Shown here: in pieces, positions 26,977 to 36,247 of the stretch
Numbering within the stretch: the first letter of the stretch is position 1
Layout of the letters: the number at the start of each line of letters is the position of its first letter
Source of the DNA: Acidobacteriota bacterium
Lineage (GTDB): Bacteria; Zixibacteria; MSB-5A5; GN15; FEB-12
Assembly (NCBI GenBank): GCA_035529075.1
Contig: DATKXK010000013.1
Coordinates: 52,853-116,852, forward strand
Length of the DNA: 64,000 bases
Direction: 5' to 3'
Program-made: the position numbers and the translations under genes
The notes under the pieces: generated by a model
Seen by the model: only the letters and a program-made list of their open reading frames with translations
Told to the model about the DNA's origin: nothing
The model's database searches: none

Positions 26977-29900
26977 TCATGGCAGACGGTCCCGCTGGTG
27001 TAACGGCAGCAGCCAGGCGACGGACACACGGAAATCCGCCTCATCCTCGCCGGCCGCCGGCTTGTTCAGATATAACGGGAAATCAACCCTGACCCGGTGC
27101 TGTCTCCAGACGGCCGGCAGCGCGATCGAAACCCCCGCCGACATGATGAACGTCCTCTTGCCTTCAAACGAAAGTGTTTCGTTTGACGCTACCGGCTCGC
27201 GGTACGAGCTCTCCCTGTCATCAAACGACAGCCAGCCGCCCTCGGCAAAGACGGTCTGGTCGGCCTGCGAAAGGAAACCGCCCACCAGCGGCAGAATCTT
27301 AAACCAGCGGAAGGGCAGGAGGTCCGGCGGCGTGCATTCGATGGAGGCACCGAAGTAGTCTATCAGGTACAGGTTCCTGTCCTGGTAACCGCGCACGCGC
27401 GGGTCAGCCGCGTAGAGGTGGTTCTCCCAGTCGGCCGGAACCGTGCCCGGGGACCTGAACAGCCGGGAGTGGACAAAACGATCGATCGAACGTATCCGAC
27501 TGATATGCCGAAGGTACTGGGACGGCGGTTCGCCGTTGGTGACCAGCCCCTCCAGGACAACCGACAGGTATGTCCGGCTCTGGCCGATCAGACTGACGCC
27601 GGCCAGGAATCGACGCTCCAGGATGGACCGGCGTCGATGCTCCTGCACACAGGCGCTCACCTCGTTGCGGTTGTAAAAGTAGTAGCTTCCGTACCGAAAC
27701 GTCCTTAGAAATCCGCCTCCCAGGTGCAGGCGCGCGACCCTGGCAACATCCCACGTCGGATCGGGCAGGTAGCGGCTTATCTCGTCTGAGGGTGCGTCAG
27801 ACCAAGGCTCCCGGCCGCCCCCGACGCGCAGGTAGTCAAGTTGCACGAAGAGAAGTTCCTGATCGGGCCGGGAGTACCACTCGCGGAACCTCTTTTCCAA
27901 CCCCCACGAGAAGAACATCCGCCGGTCGCTGCGCAGCACTCGCGCGCCGGTGGTCGCACGAGGACCGAACCGGCCCAGCAGATCGGACCAGGAAAAGTCA
28001 ACAAAGGGCCGAGCGGATTCGGTGCCGACACCCAGGTCAAGCGAGAATCTCGATTCTGTTTCCAAATACGAGCCGTGGGCGTGAAACCCTGCCTGCACCC
28101 CGTTGGGCTCATCATACCAGATATCCGGCCGCAGCCGCAGGGCGTACCTGTTCGCCGGGGTTCGGTCATAGAGAAGGTTGTCAAAACGCACTTCTGTCGG
28201 CCAGAACAGCCCCGACTGGTTGTTTCTCCGGTCGATGTCCATGAGGAGGTTGTACGGGTCGACCACCACCTTGCGGATTTTGCGATTGGCCTTGACGGTA
28301 AACCGGTATGCGGGTTCGACGCGGCGGAACTGGTGCCACGTGGGCAGCAGGACATAGCCCGGTTTGGCGTAAGCCATGCCTTCGGGGGCAACCGTGTAGA
28401 ACGTGGTATCCCCCTGTTCCCAGATGACGGCCACGTCGACCGGGCTGACGAAGTCCGCCTTGCGTTCCAGTTTGACGGTGTGTTCCATACCGCGGCCGGT
28501 CTCACGCGACTCCTTGCCGGTGAAGGCATAGTCCAGACGATCCCGGCCGTAGTACCATTGGTCAAGGAAGTTATCAAGTTCGATCCCGGTTGCATTCTCC
28601 ATGGAACGCGTATAATCGTCCTCGTAGGGGTGCCTGAACAGCCAGTCGGCACAATACCGGCGCATGGCCGCGTAGTAGAGCGAATCGCCAAGCACCGACC
28701 GAAGTGAATAGTGCATGGCCGCACCCTTGTAGTATGCCGAGACACGGTTCGGCCAGTATTCCCTGCCTCGGTCGTACGAAGTTCCGACCATGGGCCGATC
28801 CATGCCCTCCTTCATGAGAAGCAGCAGCGGCAGGAACCCGCGCACTTCGCGATCCTGCTCAGAAGGGGCGAGCCACCGCTGGTACCAGTTGGTGAAGTCG
28901 TCAAGATTCCCGTGCCGGCCGAGGTACTTCTCCATGGCGTTGTGCTCGAGATGGGTCGTGAAGCTCTCATCGAGAAACGGCCGGTCCACCTGGTTGGAGC
29001 CGACCTGCCCCATGAACCACTGGTGACCGATCTCGTGGTACAAAAGCAGGTCAAACCAGGGTGAGTCATCCTCGCCGGAACAGTTGGTCAGCATCGGGTA
29101 TTCCATCCCGCTGAACGCGTCGCAGATACGAATCACCGGCCAGCGGTAGGGACAGTACAGCTCAGAAAACGTCTCGATGGCCTGCCGGCCGATCATGACT
29201 GCACGGGTCCAGTCTTCGGCTCGGTGCCGAAGCGCATATACGATCACTTCGACACCGTTCGTCGTGTCGGTGTCCAGGCAGAAGTTGTTCGAGGCGGTCC
29301 ATGCGAAGTCATTGACGTTCTCCGCTACGTAGTGCCAGGTCCTGGTGCTCGTCGTGTCGGGCTCAAGCTTCGGCCATTCGGATCGAGGCCTCTGGTAGTT
29401 GCGTATGTCCAGCAGCGCCCGCAGTGAGTCGGGCAACACCTCGTCCTCGTTGACAAGCACGCCGGTGGCTGCCACAATCTGGTCCGCCGGGGCCGTGATT
29501 CTCACATCGAAGCGCCCATAGTCGCCGTAGCATTCGCCCCACCCGAGGTACTGGGAGTTCACCCAGCCGACCTTGTGATCATATACGCACGCCTGCGGGT
29601 ACCAATACGCCGCCTTGGTCGTGCCGCTATCTACGCCCATCCGCATACTCGCCGGCTCCGGCAGGACCGTGGTGAAGGAAAAGGCCAGGTGCGCCGTGTC
29701 GCCGGGTGAAAGCGGCGTCGAGAGGGTCACCGTGATTATCGTATTGTCGGTTTCAAACGACCGGTACGCGCGGGCCGCCCCGGATCGCTCGTACAACCGG
29801 AGACTTCCTTCCTCCTTCGGCTTCAGATCCGCGTACTCGAAGTCATTGACATATCGCCGCTTCAGGTCGGCGTACGACCCTCTCTGTATCGCGTTGGGGA

Positions 29901-30114
29901 ATGCCTTGAGGTAAATGACGTCGAGCGCGTCGGGAGAGTTGTTGATGTACTCTATGTCGACTTCACCCGTAATAGTGCGGAGATCATCCTGAAGGGTGAC
30001 GTCCAGAACGTAATTAACCTCCTGCTGCCAGTATACGTCGCTGGCGGCGGACGAAATCGTCGGAGTGAGAGACGATGCAAGGGTGCCGAGGAAGGCGACT
30101 ATTCGTATGAACAA
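26977..30114 (-). CDS. Large exported M1-type metallopeptidase with beta-rich C-terminal region
   Basis: A 1045-residue protein with a signal peptide (FIRIVAFLGTLASSLTPTISSAA). The M1-like N-domain covers about 30-270. The gluzincin domain has GMEYP at 336-340, HEIGH at 360-364 and E383, 19 residues after the second His, so the zinc site is complete. After about residue 620 there is no peptidase homology; the last 400 residues alternate aromatic and polar residues (SRFSLDLGVG, PFVDFSWSDLLG, RMFFSWGLEKRF, RVDFPLYLNK), which suggests an outer-membrane or surface beta structure. The start is TTG 30114, directly after the TAG of the LysE gene; GGGAG lies in that gene's 3' end. The pair is therefore translationally coupled. 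Confidence 0.88.
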   Translation of the reverse strand: MFIRIVAFLGTLASSLTPTISSAASDVYWQQEVNYVLDVTLQDDLRTITGEVDIEYINNSPDALDVIYLKAFPNAIQRGSYADLKRRYVNDFEYADLKPKEEGSLRLYERSGAARAYRSFETDNTIITVTLSTPLSPGDTAHLAFSFTTVLPEPASMRMGVDSGTTKAAYWYPQACVYDHKVGWVNSQYLGWGECYGDYGRFDVRITAPADQIVAATGVLVNEDEVLPDSLRALLDIRNYQRPRSEWPKLEPDTTSTRTWHYVAENVNDFAWTASNNFCLDTDTTNGVEVIVYALRHRAEDWTRAVMIGRQAIETFSELYCPYRWPVIRICDAFSGMEYPMLTNCSGEDDSPWFDLLLYHEIGHQWFMGQVGSNQVDRPFLDESFTTHLEHNAMEKYLGRHGNLDDFTNWYQRWLAPSEQDREVRGFLPLLLLMKEGMDRPMVGTSYDRGREYWPNRVSAYYKGAAMHYSLRSVLGDSLYYAAMRRYCADWLFRHPYEDDYTRSMENATGIELDNFLDQWYYGRDRLDYAFTGKESRETGRGMEHTVKLERKADFVSPVDVAVIWEQGDTTFYTVAPEGMAYAKPGYVLLPTWHQFRRVEPAYRFTVKANRKIRKVVVDPYNLLMDIDRRNNQSGLFWPTEVRFDNLLYDRTPANRYALRLRPDIWYDEPNGVQAGFHAHGSYLETESRFSLDLGVGTESARPFVDFSWSDLLGRFGPRATTGARVLRSDRRMFFSWGLEKRFREWYSRPDQELLFVQLDYLRVGGGREPWSDAPSDEISRYLPDPTWDVARVARLHLGGGFLRTFRYGSYYFYNRNEVSACVQEHRRRSILERRFLAGVSLIGQSRTYLSVVLEGLVTNGEPPSQYLRHISRIRSIDRFVHSRLFRSPGTVPADWENHLYAADPRVRGYQDRNLYLIDYFGASIECTPPDLLPFRWFKILPLVGGFLSQADQTVFAEGGWLSFDDRESSYREPVASNETLSFEGKRTFIMSAGVSIALPAVWRQHRVRVDFPLYLNKPAAGEDEADFRVSVAWLLPLHQRDRLP

Positions 30115-30753
30115 CTACAGCGCTCCCGTCAGGCCGTCGTAAATGAAGCTGCCACCAAGGTACAGCAGGAAAGCGGCGCACGCCAGGATCAAAATCCTGA
30201 GACCCCGACCCATAATGAGCCGACGGCCCTTCCAAAGAAGAACGGACACGAATGTATACCAGACGAAGTCCGACAGGATGTGGCCGAAATAGAACACCAC
30301 CGGCCCGACAATGCCGAAGTGCCTGGCCTTGACGAGCAGAGCCAGACCTACCGTGGCCCACCAGATGAACCAATAGGGATTCGACAGCGTGGCCGTGATG
30401 CCCTTACCGGCCAGCCGGTGCCGTGAGCGGCCCGGCCCGTCGTCGGAAGCATACGCCACTCGCCCGGTCACGGCGTCGTAACCCATCATACCGCCCATGA
30501 GCAGCAGCGCGGCGCCGCCGACCACGCCGATCAGTCTGGTGACGTTCTCATTCCCGGTCAGCGTTGCCACGCCGACGGCCAGCAGGATCACGACCGCGAT
30601 CTCGGCCAGCGCATGACCCGCCGAAATCACCGGACCGGTCTGCCAGCCGTGCCGGGGAGTCTCCGCGATCCCCACGGCCAGCAGCGGCCCCGGCATCAGG
30701 GCACCCGAAAACCCGATAACGAAGGAATTGAAAAACAGTACGGCCAGTTCCAT
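30115..30753 (-). CDS. LysE/RhtB family exporter
   Basis: A 212-residue inner-membrane exporter of amino acids or related small molecules. The LysE signature is at the start: NSFVIGFSGALMPGPLLAVGI, with the PGP motif typical of the family, and NPYWFIWWATVG in the middle matches the family's second conserved region (NP..). Six hydrophobic helices are visible. ATG 30753 is preferred over a frame to 30792 because the family begins there, although its ribosome-binding site is weak. Its stop touches the TTG start of the M1 peptidase, hinting that export of peptide-derived amino acids and peptide hydrolysis are coupled; that link is inference. Confidence 0.9.
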   Translation of the reverse strand: MELAVLFFNSFVIGFSGALMPGPLLAVGIAETPRHGWQTGPVISAGHALAEIAVVILLAVGVATLTGNENVTRLIGVVGGAALLLMGGMMGYDAVTGRVAYASDDGPGRSRHRLAGKGITATLSNPYWFIWWATVGLALLVKARHFGIVGPVVFYFGHILSDFVWYTFVSVLLWKGRRLIMGRGLRILILACAAFLLYLGGSFIYDGLTGAL

Positions 30754-30817
30754 ATCAAATTGCGGTCCGCCGGGCCGGTGTCGGGGGTTCAACCAGCGAT
30801 CCCGCCCTGCCGATTTG

Positions 30818-31558
30818 CTACGGCTTCAGTCCAACAAGAAGGCTCCCCTGATCGGTATGCTCGTGCACGGGGTAATCATATTCCTCGGCGGCAAACCCGG
30901 CGGCCTCCATCAGGTCCAGCCAGCGCTGCCGTGGAAACAGGCCGGTTACGTGCAGATCCTGCTCCACCCGCACTTTTCCCCCTTCGCGGATAAAGAATAT
31001 AAAAAGCGTCTCCGTGGTGGTGTCGTCGGGGTCAGGATCATACTCGTATTGGACGTACGTCAGTTCGGTGGTTCCGTCGCTATGGGTGCCGTGCCTCATG
31101 AACCCGTCGGCAAACGTCTCTTTGAAATTATCCGGCGACATGACAAGGATACCGCCCGGTCTGAGGTGCATCCAGGCCGTGCCGAGCACCGCCCGCAGGT
31201 CGTCTTCGGTCAGCATATAGTTGATAGCATCGTGGATCAGGACGGCGTCAAAGAGCCTGCCAAGCCGAACCGTGCGCATGTCGCCCACGTGATGCTCCAC
31301 GCCGGGGTTGAGCTTTATCGAGTTGGCCAGCATTTTCTCAGAAATATCGACCGCCACGGCGCTGAAATCCGAAGTCAGATGCGACAGGTTGTTCCCCCCG
31401 CCGACGCCGAGCTCAAGGATTTCGTGCCTCCCCTGCCCGAGCTTTTCACGGATCGCATTCCGCCAGAACGAGGCCTCGTGGGCGTAGTCTTCAGGGGCGC
31501 TGATCAACGGCCACAGGTGGGCAAACTCATCGTACATCCTGTTGGTTTTCACAACCAT
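30818..31558 (-). CDS. Class I SAM-dependent methyltransferase
   Basis: A 246-residue soluble methyltransferase. Motif I is ILELGVGGGNNLSHL (E/D-x-G-x-G-x-G type), followed by AVAVDISEKMLANSI with the acidic ribose-binding residue, the VGDMRTVRLGRLFDAVLIHDAINYM motif III region, and LRPGGILVMSPD. The C-terminal part has beta strands but no recognisable substrate domain, so the target is unknown. ATG 31558 directly follows GGAG; GTG 31552 would have better spacing and could be the true start. It lies 64 nt upstream of lysE on the same strand. Confidence 0.9.
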   Translation of the reverse strand: MVVKTNRMYDEFAHLWPLISAPEDYAHEASFWRNAIREKLGQGRHEILELGVGGGNNLSHLTSDFSAVAVDISEKMLANSIKLNPGVEHHVGDMRTVRLGRLFDAVLIHDAINYMLTEDDLRAVLGTAWMHLRPGGILVMSPDNFKETFADGFMRHGTHSDGTTELTYVQYEYDPDPDDTTTETLFIFFIREGGKVRVEQDLHVTGLFPRQRWLDLMEAAGFAAEEYDYPVHEHTDQGSLLVGLKP

Positions 31559-31675
31559 CTCCGTTCAGACACGTGGCAACGTCAGCTGGGTCGGGGCAAC
31601 CCCGCCCCCACGATGACGCCGACGGCGCAAGGACAGACTTTGACACTCCCAGGATCATCACCGGGACAGTCTGTA

Positions 31676-32461
31676 TCAGTGCCCGGTAAACTTGGGCTTG
31701 CGCTTCTCCTGGAAAGCTTCCATGCCCTCGTTCTTGTCGCCGGTGCCGCACGTCTGCCCAAAGTTCACCTTTTCGAGATCGCAACCCGCCGTCAGGTTGA
31801 CATCAAGACCACGGTTGATGCACTCCTTGGCGATAGCCACGGCAACGGGCGCCTTGCCGCAGATCAGTTTGGCCATCTCCATCGCCTTATCCATCAGTTG
31901 ATCCAGCGGGTAGACCTCGTCGGCCAGGCCGATCCGGTGGGCTTCCGCGGCAGAGATTATTTCCCCCGTGAAGATCAACTGCATGGCCTTACCCCGCCCG
32001 ACCAGGCGCGGCAGACGCTGGGTACCACCATAACCGGGAATGATGCCCAGGTTGACCTCCGGCTGGCCGAATCTGGCGTTTTCGGAGGCCAGACGAAAAT
32101 CACAGGCCATGGCCAGCTCGCAACCGCCGCCGAGGGCGAAGCCGTTGACGGCGGCAATAACGGGCTTGGGAAAGTTCTGGATGGTCTTCATCAGGTACTG
32201 TCCGCGAGCGGCCAGTTCCGTTCCCGAGCGGGCGTCCAGTTCGGCCAGTTCCGGTATGTCTGCCCCGGCCACAAACGCCTTCTCACCGGCCCCGGTCAGG
32301 ATCACACACTTCACGGCGTCATCAGACCAGTGGTAGCTGAAAAGCTGTTGAAGCTCGGCTACGGTTTCTTTGTTCAGCGCGTTGAGCGCGCGCGGCCGAT
32401 TGACGGTAACGACGAGAACATCGTCCTTTTGTTCCACCACAAGGTTCTTGTACTCGGTCAT
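31676..32461 (-). CDS. Enoyl-CoA hydratase/isomerase family protein
   Basis: A 261-residue crotonase, which hydrates trans-2-enoyl-CoA to 3-hydroxyacyl-CoA in beta-oxidation or related paths. Visible are VTVNRPRALNALN, the CoA/oxyanion-hole strand AFVAGADIPEL, the oxyanion loop ALGGGCELAMACD, the catalytic-Glu helix in FGQPEVNLGIIPGYGGTQRL (two Glu-type positions) and LTGE-like IFTGEIISAAEAHRIGLADEV. ATG 32461 has AAGGA upstream; the frame to 32518 is rejected. It belongs with the acyl-CoA dehydrogenase at 33186 and EtfB elsewhere in the window, but is not in an operon with either. Confidence 0.94.
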   Translation of the reverse strand: MTEYKNLVVEQKDDVLVVTVNRPRALNALNKETVAELQQLFSYHWSDDAVKCVILTGAGEKAFVAGADIPELAELDARSGTELAARGQYLMKTIQNFPKPVIAAVNGFALGGGCELAMACDFRLASENARFGQPEVNLGIIPGYGGTQRLPRLVGRGKAMQLIFTGEIISAAEAHRIGLADEVYPLDQLMDKAMEMAKLICGKAPVAVAIAKECINRGLDVNLTAGCDLEKVNFGQTCGTGDKNEGMEAFQEKRKPKFTGH

Positions 32462-32498
32462 GATTGGGTCCTTCATCTGTGTATTGGCGATTGCACGA

Positions 32499-32984
32499 CT
32501 ATTCTCGTATTCCCACACTGCGCATCATTTGCAGGCCCTCGGAAATCGCTCCGGCGCCGATCAGCTCGAACTTCGCCTTGAGACAGCAGCCCAGGACCTC
32601 TTCACTGCCCGGGTTGAGGTTGAGCAGCACCTTTGTAACGCCCCGCCTCGAGGCCGCCCGGCTGTAAAGCAACTCCAGCATCTTGCTGCCGTAACCCCGG
32701 CCGCGCTTGTACTGGTCGACAATCAGGTGAACGATCTCGACGGCGCGCTCGATCTTGCGGTCCCACAGCTCACCGTAAGCCACGGGCTTGCCTTCGCTGA
32801 AAAGAAGATAAGCAGTCACCCCCGGCCGCTGCCAGGAATCGACAACATCGTCCGGCGGCGGGTACACCGTCCCCCGACAGACACTGGCATACGTCTCGGC
32901 GGAATCAATCCAGGAACGAACCGCCGTGGAATACTCGGCGGTGTACGGAACAATATCGGCCTTAACGCGTGTCGAATCGCTCAC
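32499..32984 (-). CDS. GNAT family N-acetyltransferase
   Basis: A GNAT of about 161 residues. AYLLFSEGKPVAYGEL, then VEIVHLIVDQYKRGRGYGSKM carries the acetyl-CoA motif (R-G-R-G-Y-G), followed by LLNLNPGSEEVLGCCLKAKFE. The exact start is uncertain: GTG 32984 has GGTGA at good spacing, GTG 32996 is the alternative; the promoter at 33018-33046 excludes the open frame beyond 33010. It lies 37 nt upstream of the enoyl-CoA hydratase gene and is probably cotranscribed with it. Confidence 0.82.
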   Translation of the reverse strand: MSDSTRVKADIVPYTAEYSTAVRSWIDSAETYASVCRGTVYPPPDDVVDSWQRPGVTAYLLFSEGKPVAYGELWDRKIERAVEIVHLIVDQYKRGRGYGSKMLELLYSRAASRRGVTKVLLNLNPGSEEVLGCCLKAKFELIGAGAISEGLQMMRSVGIRE

Positions 32985-33017
32985 TGGGTCTGTCACCGTC
33001 CCATCTTGAGAATCTGC

Positions 33018-33046
33018 AGTATAGCAAAAATTGCCCCCGCGAGCAA
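33018..33046 (-). promoter_or_regulatory. Promoter of the GNAT/enoyl-CoA hydratase unit
   Basis: TTGCTC (33041-33046), 17-nt spacer, TATACT (33018-33023) with an extended TG on the minus strand. It fixes the GNAT start downstream of about 33011. Confidence 0.6.
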
Positions 33047-33115
33047 GCCGGCCGAGCCCGGAAGGTTTCATGCCGTCCACCCCGGGCACGTCGGGGAACC
33101 GAACTTTGACCGCAA

Positions 33116-33144
33116 TTGACACCGTCGGGGCGATTGCCTATATA
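33116..33144 (+). promoter_or_regulatory. Sigma70 promoter of the acyl-CoA dehydrogenase gene
   Basis: TTGACA (33116-33121), 17-nt spacer, TATATA (33139-33144), leader of about 35 nt to ATG 33186. Confidence 0.8.
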
Positions 33145-33185
33145 CAGACACGGCCTCACACCCCGAAAAAGGAGCAAAAGAGTAT

Positions 33186-34388
33186 ATGATAGATTTCAGC
33201 TTTACGGAAAACCAGTTGGCCGTCAAAGACATGGCCCGCGAACTGGCGTCAAGGGTGGTATCGCCCACTATCCAGGAGTACGACAGGGAGCAGAAGATGA
33301 ACCCGGACCTGCTGCCGGCCATGGCCCAGGCTAACCTGCTGGGTTTCTGCATCCCGGAAGAATACGGCGGCCTCGGCATGGACTATATTTCCCTCGGCCT
33401 GGCCTGCGAAGAACTGGAATACAGCGACACCTCCGCCCGCGTCATCCTTTCCGTTCACATCGGCCTGTTCTCCCTGCCGGTACTGACCTGGGCCGATGAG
33501 GAGCAAAAGCGGAAATACCTGGTTCCGGCGGCAAAGGGTGAAAAGGTGGCCACGTTCGGCCTGACCGAACCGGCGGCCGGTTCCGACGCCGTCGGCATCC
33601 AGACGACGGCCGTCCGGGATGCCGACCACTGGGTGCTCAACGGCGAGAAGATGTGGATTTCGCTGGCCGACGTAGCCGACTACTTCCTGATATTCGCCTG
33701 GACCGACCAAGAGAAAAAAAGACGGCGGGATCATTCCGGCATCTCGGCCTTTATTGTCGAGCGTGATTTCGATGGTGTGACCACGGGCGCCATTCACGGC
33801 AAACTGGGCGTGCGCGCCGGCAACACCGGGTACATCTCGTTTCAGGACGTCAGGGTGCCGGCCGGCAACCTTGTCTATCGCGAAGGGCAGGGGTTCAAAA
33901 TCGCGATGTTCTGCCTGGACCAGGGGCGCTACACCGTGGCGGCCGGTTCCTGCGGCCTTATCCGGGCCTGCCGCGACGCCTGTGTGAAGTACTCGGGCGA
34001 ACGGAAGACCTTTGAAAAACCCATCGGCGAACATCAGCTCGTCAAGCAGATGATTGCCAACATGGAGGCAGGCTATGAGCTTTCTTCGGGCCTCTGGCTC
34101 AAGGCCGGGTGGCTGAAGAACCGGGGAAAACGCTCGACCAGGGCCACCTCGCTGGCCAAGTGGGTCGCCTGCCGGGAGGCCGAAGCCGCCGCCGCCAACG
34201 CCGTGCAGGTGTTTGGGGCCTACGGGTTCTCGGACGAGTACCCGGTCGAACGCTTCTACCGCAACGCCAAGGGAGCCTCAATGTACGAGGGAACGCGGGA
34301 GATTCACACCCTCATGCAGGCCGAGTACGCCCTGGGGATACGCCAAGACAAGGAACTCGAGCGCGACCTGCCGGTGGTTGAGCAGTGA
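33186..34388 (+). CDS. Acyl-CoA dehydrogenase
   Basis: A 400-residue flavoenzyme that makes the alpha-beta double bond in acyl-CoA and passes electrons to ETF. The N-terminal helical domain starts at FSFTENQLAVKDMARELASR. FAD/substrate signatures are FGLTEPAAGSDAVGIQT and WVLNGEKMWIS, and LGVRAGNTGYISFQDVRVP is typical of short-chain members. The catalytic base is the Glu of ASMYEGTREIHTLM, in the position of short/medium-chain dehydrogenases. AAGGAGC precedes ATG 33186 and a strong promoter lies upstream. It is a single-gene unit, convergent with glmS; no terminator is visible in the 17-nt gap. Confidence 0.95.
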   Translation: MIDFSFTENQLAVKDMARELASRVVSPTIQEYDREQKMNPDLLPAMAQANLLGFCIPEEYGGLGMDYISLGLACEELEYSDTSARVILSVHIGLFSLPVLTWADEEQKRKYLVPAAKGEKVATFGLTEPAAGSDAVGIQTTAVRDADHWVLNGEKMWISLADVADYFLIFAWTDQEKKRRRDHSGISAFIVERDFDGVTTGAIHGKLGVRAGNTGYISFQDVRVPAGNLVYREGQGFKIAMFCLDQGRYTVAAGSCGLIRACRDACVKYSGERKTFEKPIGEHQLVKQMIANMEAGYELSSGLWLKAGWLKNRGKRSTRATSLAKWVACREAEAAAANAVQVFGAYGFSDEYPVERFYRNAKGASMYEGTREIHTLMQAEYALGIRQDKELERDLPVVEQ

Positions 34389-34405
34389 AAGGAAGCGGTT
34401 CAGCC

Positions 34406-36232
34406 CTACTCCACCGTCACGGACTTGGCCAGGTTGCGGGGCTGATCGACGTGGCACCCTCGCAGAACGGCCATGTGGTATGCAAGCAGCTGAAGCGGGA
34501 TGACCGAAAGTAGCGGCGTCAGCCGCCGGTTGGTGTGCGGCACGTAGATGACGTGGTCGACCCGCTCGGCTATTTCTTCGTCACCCTCGGTGGCAATGGC
34601 AATCACCCGTCCTCTTCTGGCCTGGACTTCGGCGATATTCGACATCACCTTGTCGTACACGGTGTCCTTTAACGCAATCACGACGACGGGCATGTTCTCA
34701 TCGATGAGCGCAATCGGGCCGTGTTTCATTTCGGCGGCGGGATACCCTTCAGCGTGGATATATGAAATCTCCTTGAGCTTGAGAGCGCCCTCGAGGGCCA
34801 CCGGGAAGTTGATCCCGCGGCCGAGATACAGGAAATTGTTCTTCTTGTAGTACTCCTTGGCGATGTCCTTGATGGCCTTCTCCGTCTCGAGTATACGCTC
34901 GATCTGCTCGGGAATCTTCTCGATGGCCGCGATCATCTCCCGACCCTGCGTGACCGAGAGTTGGCGCATGCGACCGAGCAGGTTGCCGATCAGGGTCAGC
35001 ACCATGACCTGCGAGGTAAAGGCCTTGGTGGAGGCAACGCCGATTTCCGGCCCGGCGTGGATGTACACGCCGCCATCGGATTCACGGGCGATGGTTGAGC
35101 CGACTACGTTGACCACACCGAGCACGGTGCAGCCGCGCTGCTTGGCCTCACGCATGGCCGCCAGGGTGTCGGCCGTCTCGCCGGACTGGCTGACCGCAAG
35201 AAGCACCGTGGCTTCGTCGACTATCGGTGACCGGTACCGGAACTCGGATGCATACTCCACCTCAACCGGTATGCGTGCCGTCTCTTCGATCATGTACTCG
35301 CCGATCAAAGCCGCGTGCCACGAGGTACCGCAGGCCGTTATGATAACCCGCTTGATGCTGTGGAGCTGGTCGTACTGAAGGTTAAGGCCGTTCAGGCGGG
35401 CAATCCCCTTTTCGCGGTCAAGGCGGCCGCGGATGGCGTTGCGCAACGTGGCCGGCTGCTCGTGGATCTCCTTGAGCATGAAATGATCATAGCCGCCCTT
35501 CTCGATCATATCCAGCGACCAGCTTATCTCCTGGACGCGCGGGGTGATACCGACCCTCTGGATGGTGGTAATCTTGTAATCCTTCGCCGTGACTGCCGCG
35601 ATTTCGCCGTCTTCGAGATATACCACCCGCTTCGTGTGCTCCAGCATCGGTGAGATGTCCGAGGCCACGAAGTTCTCACCGTCGCCGTCACCGATCACAA
35701 GCGGTGATCCCATGCGAGCGGCGACAATCAGTCCCGGATGACGCGACGAGACGACGGCAATGCCGTAGGTGCCCTCAACCTCCGTGAGGGCCACGCGCAC
35801 CGCCTCGGTAAGATCGCCGTTGTAGTGGTAGTGAATCAGGTGAACCAGGATTTCCGTATCGGTTTCGGTTCGAATAACGTACCCCTGGCGTGCCAGGTAC
35901 GCCCTGAGGGTGCGGTAGTTTTCGATGATGCCGTTGTGAACCAGGGCAATCTCGCAGTTGGCATCGGTATGGGGATGGGCGTTCAATTCGCTGGGCTCCC
36001 CGTGGGTTGCCCATCGCGTGTGCGCAATGCCGTGTGTGCTGTCATACTTCTGGTCACCCAGGACGGCCTCGAGTTGGCTGATTTTGCCGACCGACTTGGA
36101 GATCATCAGCCCGTCACGGGTCAGCAGGGCCAGCCCGGCGGAGTCATACCCGCGGTATTCCAGACGCTTAAGGCCCTTGAGCAGGATCGGCTGCGCCTGC
36201 TTGCCCCCAACATATCCGACAATTCCACACAT
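34406..36232 (-). CDS. glmS: Glutamine-fructose-6-phosphate aminotransferase (isomerizing)
   Basis: A 608-residue GlmS, which makes glucosamine 6-phosphate from fructose 6-phosphate and glutamine, the entry point to peptidoglycan and lipopolysaccharide amino sugars. The N-terminal nucleophile Cys2 is in [10 protein letters not shown]; the Ntn domain includes [18 protein letters not shown]. The two SIS isomerase domains carry [34 protein letters not shown] and [20 protein letters not shown], and the protein ends in the family motif [10 protein letters not shown]. There is no glmS ribozyme upstream: glmM ends 15 nt before the start, so the two form an operon glmM-glmS. Confidence 0.98.
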   Translation of the reverse strand: MCGIVGYVGGKQAQPILLKGLKRLEYRGYDSAGLALLTRDGLMISKSVGKISQLEAVLGDQKYDSTHGIAHTRWATHGEPSELNAHPHTDANCEIALVHNGIIENYRTLRAYLARQGYVIRTETDTEILVHLIHYHYNGDLTEAVRVALTEVEGTYGIAVVSSRHPGLIVAARMGSPLVIGDGDGENFVASDISPMLEHTKRVVYLEDGEIAAVTAKDYKITTIQRVGITPRVQEISWSLDMIEKGGYDHFMLKEIHEQPATLRNAIRGRLDREKGIARLNGLNLQYDQLHSIKRVIITACGTSWHAALIGEYMIEETARIPVEVEYASEFRYRSPIVDEATVLLAVSQSGETADTLAAMREAKQRGCTVLGVVNVVGSTIARESDGGVYIHAGPEIGVASTKAFTSQVMVLTLIGNLLGRMRQLSVTQGREMIAAIEKIPEQIERILETEKAIKDIAKEYYKKNNFLYLGRGINFPVALEGALKLKEISYIHAEGYPAAEMKHGPIALIDENMPVVVIALKDTVYDKVMSNIAEVQARRGRVIAIATEGDEEIAERVDHVIYVPHTNRRLTPLLSVIPLQLLAYHMAVLRGCHVDQPRNLAKSVTVE

Positions 36233-36247
36233 TTGACGTTCTCTTGA

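Noticed and set aside
30728..32581. A 617-codon open frame on the plus strand
   Set aside because: It lies opposite the methyltransferase and enoyl-CoA hydratase genes, which have clear family motifs; the plus-strand product is Arg/Gln/Pro/His-rich with no family pattern. It is a GC-driven antisense shadow.
36233..36247. A glmS ribozyme upstream of glmS
   Set aside because: Only 15 nt separate glmM and glmS, far too little for the ribozyme.
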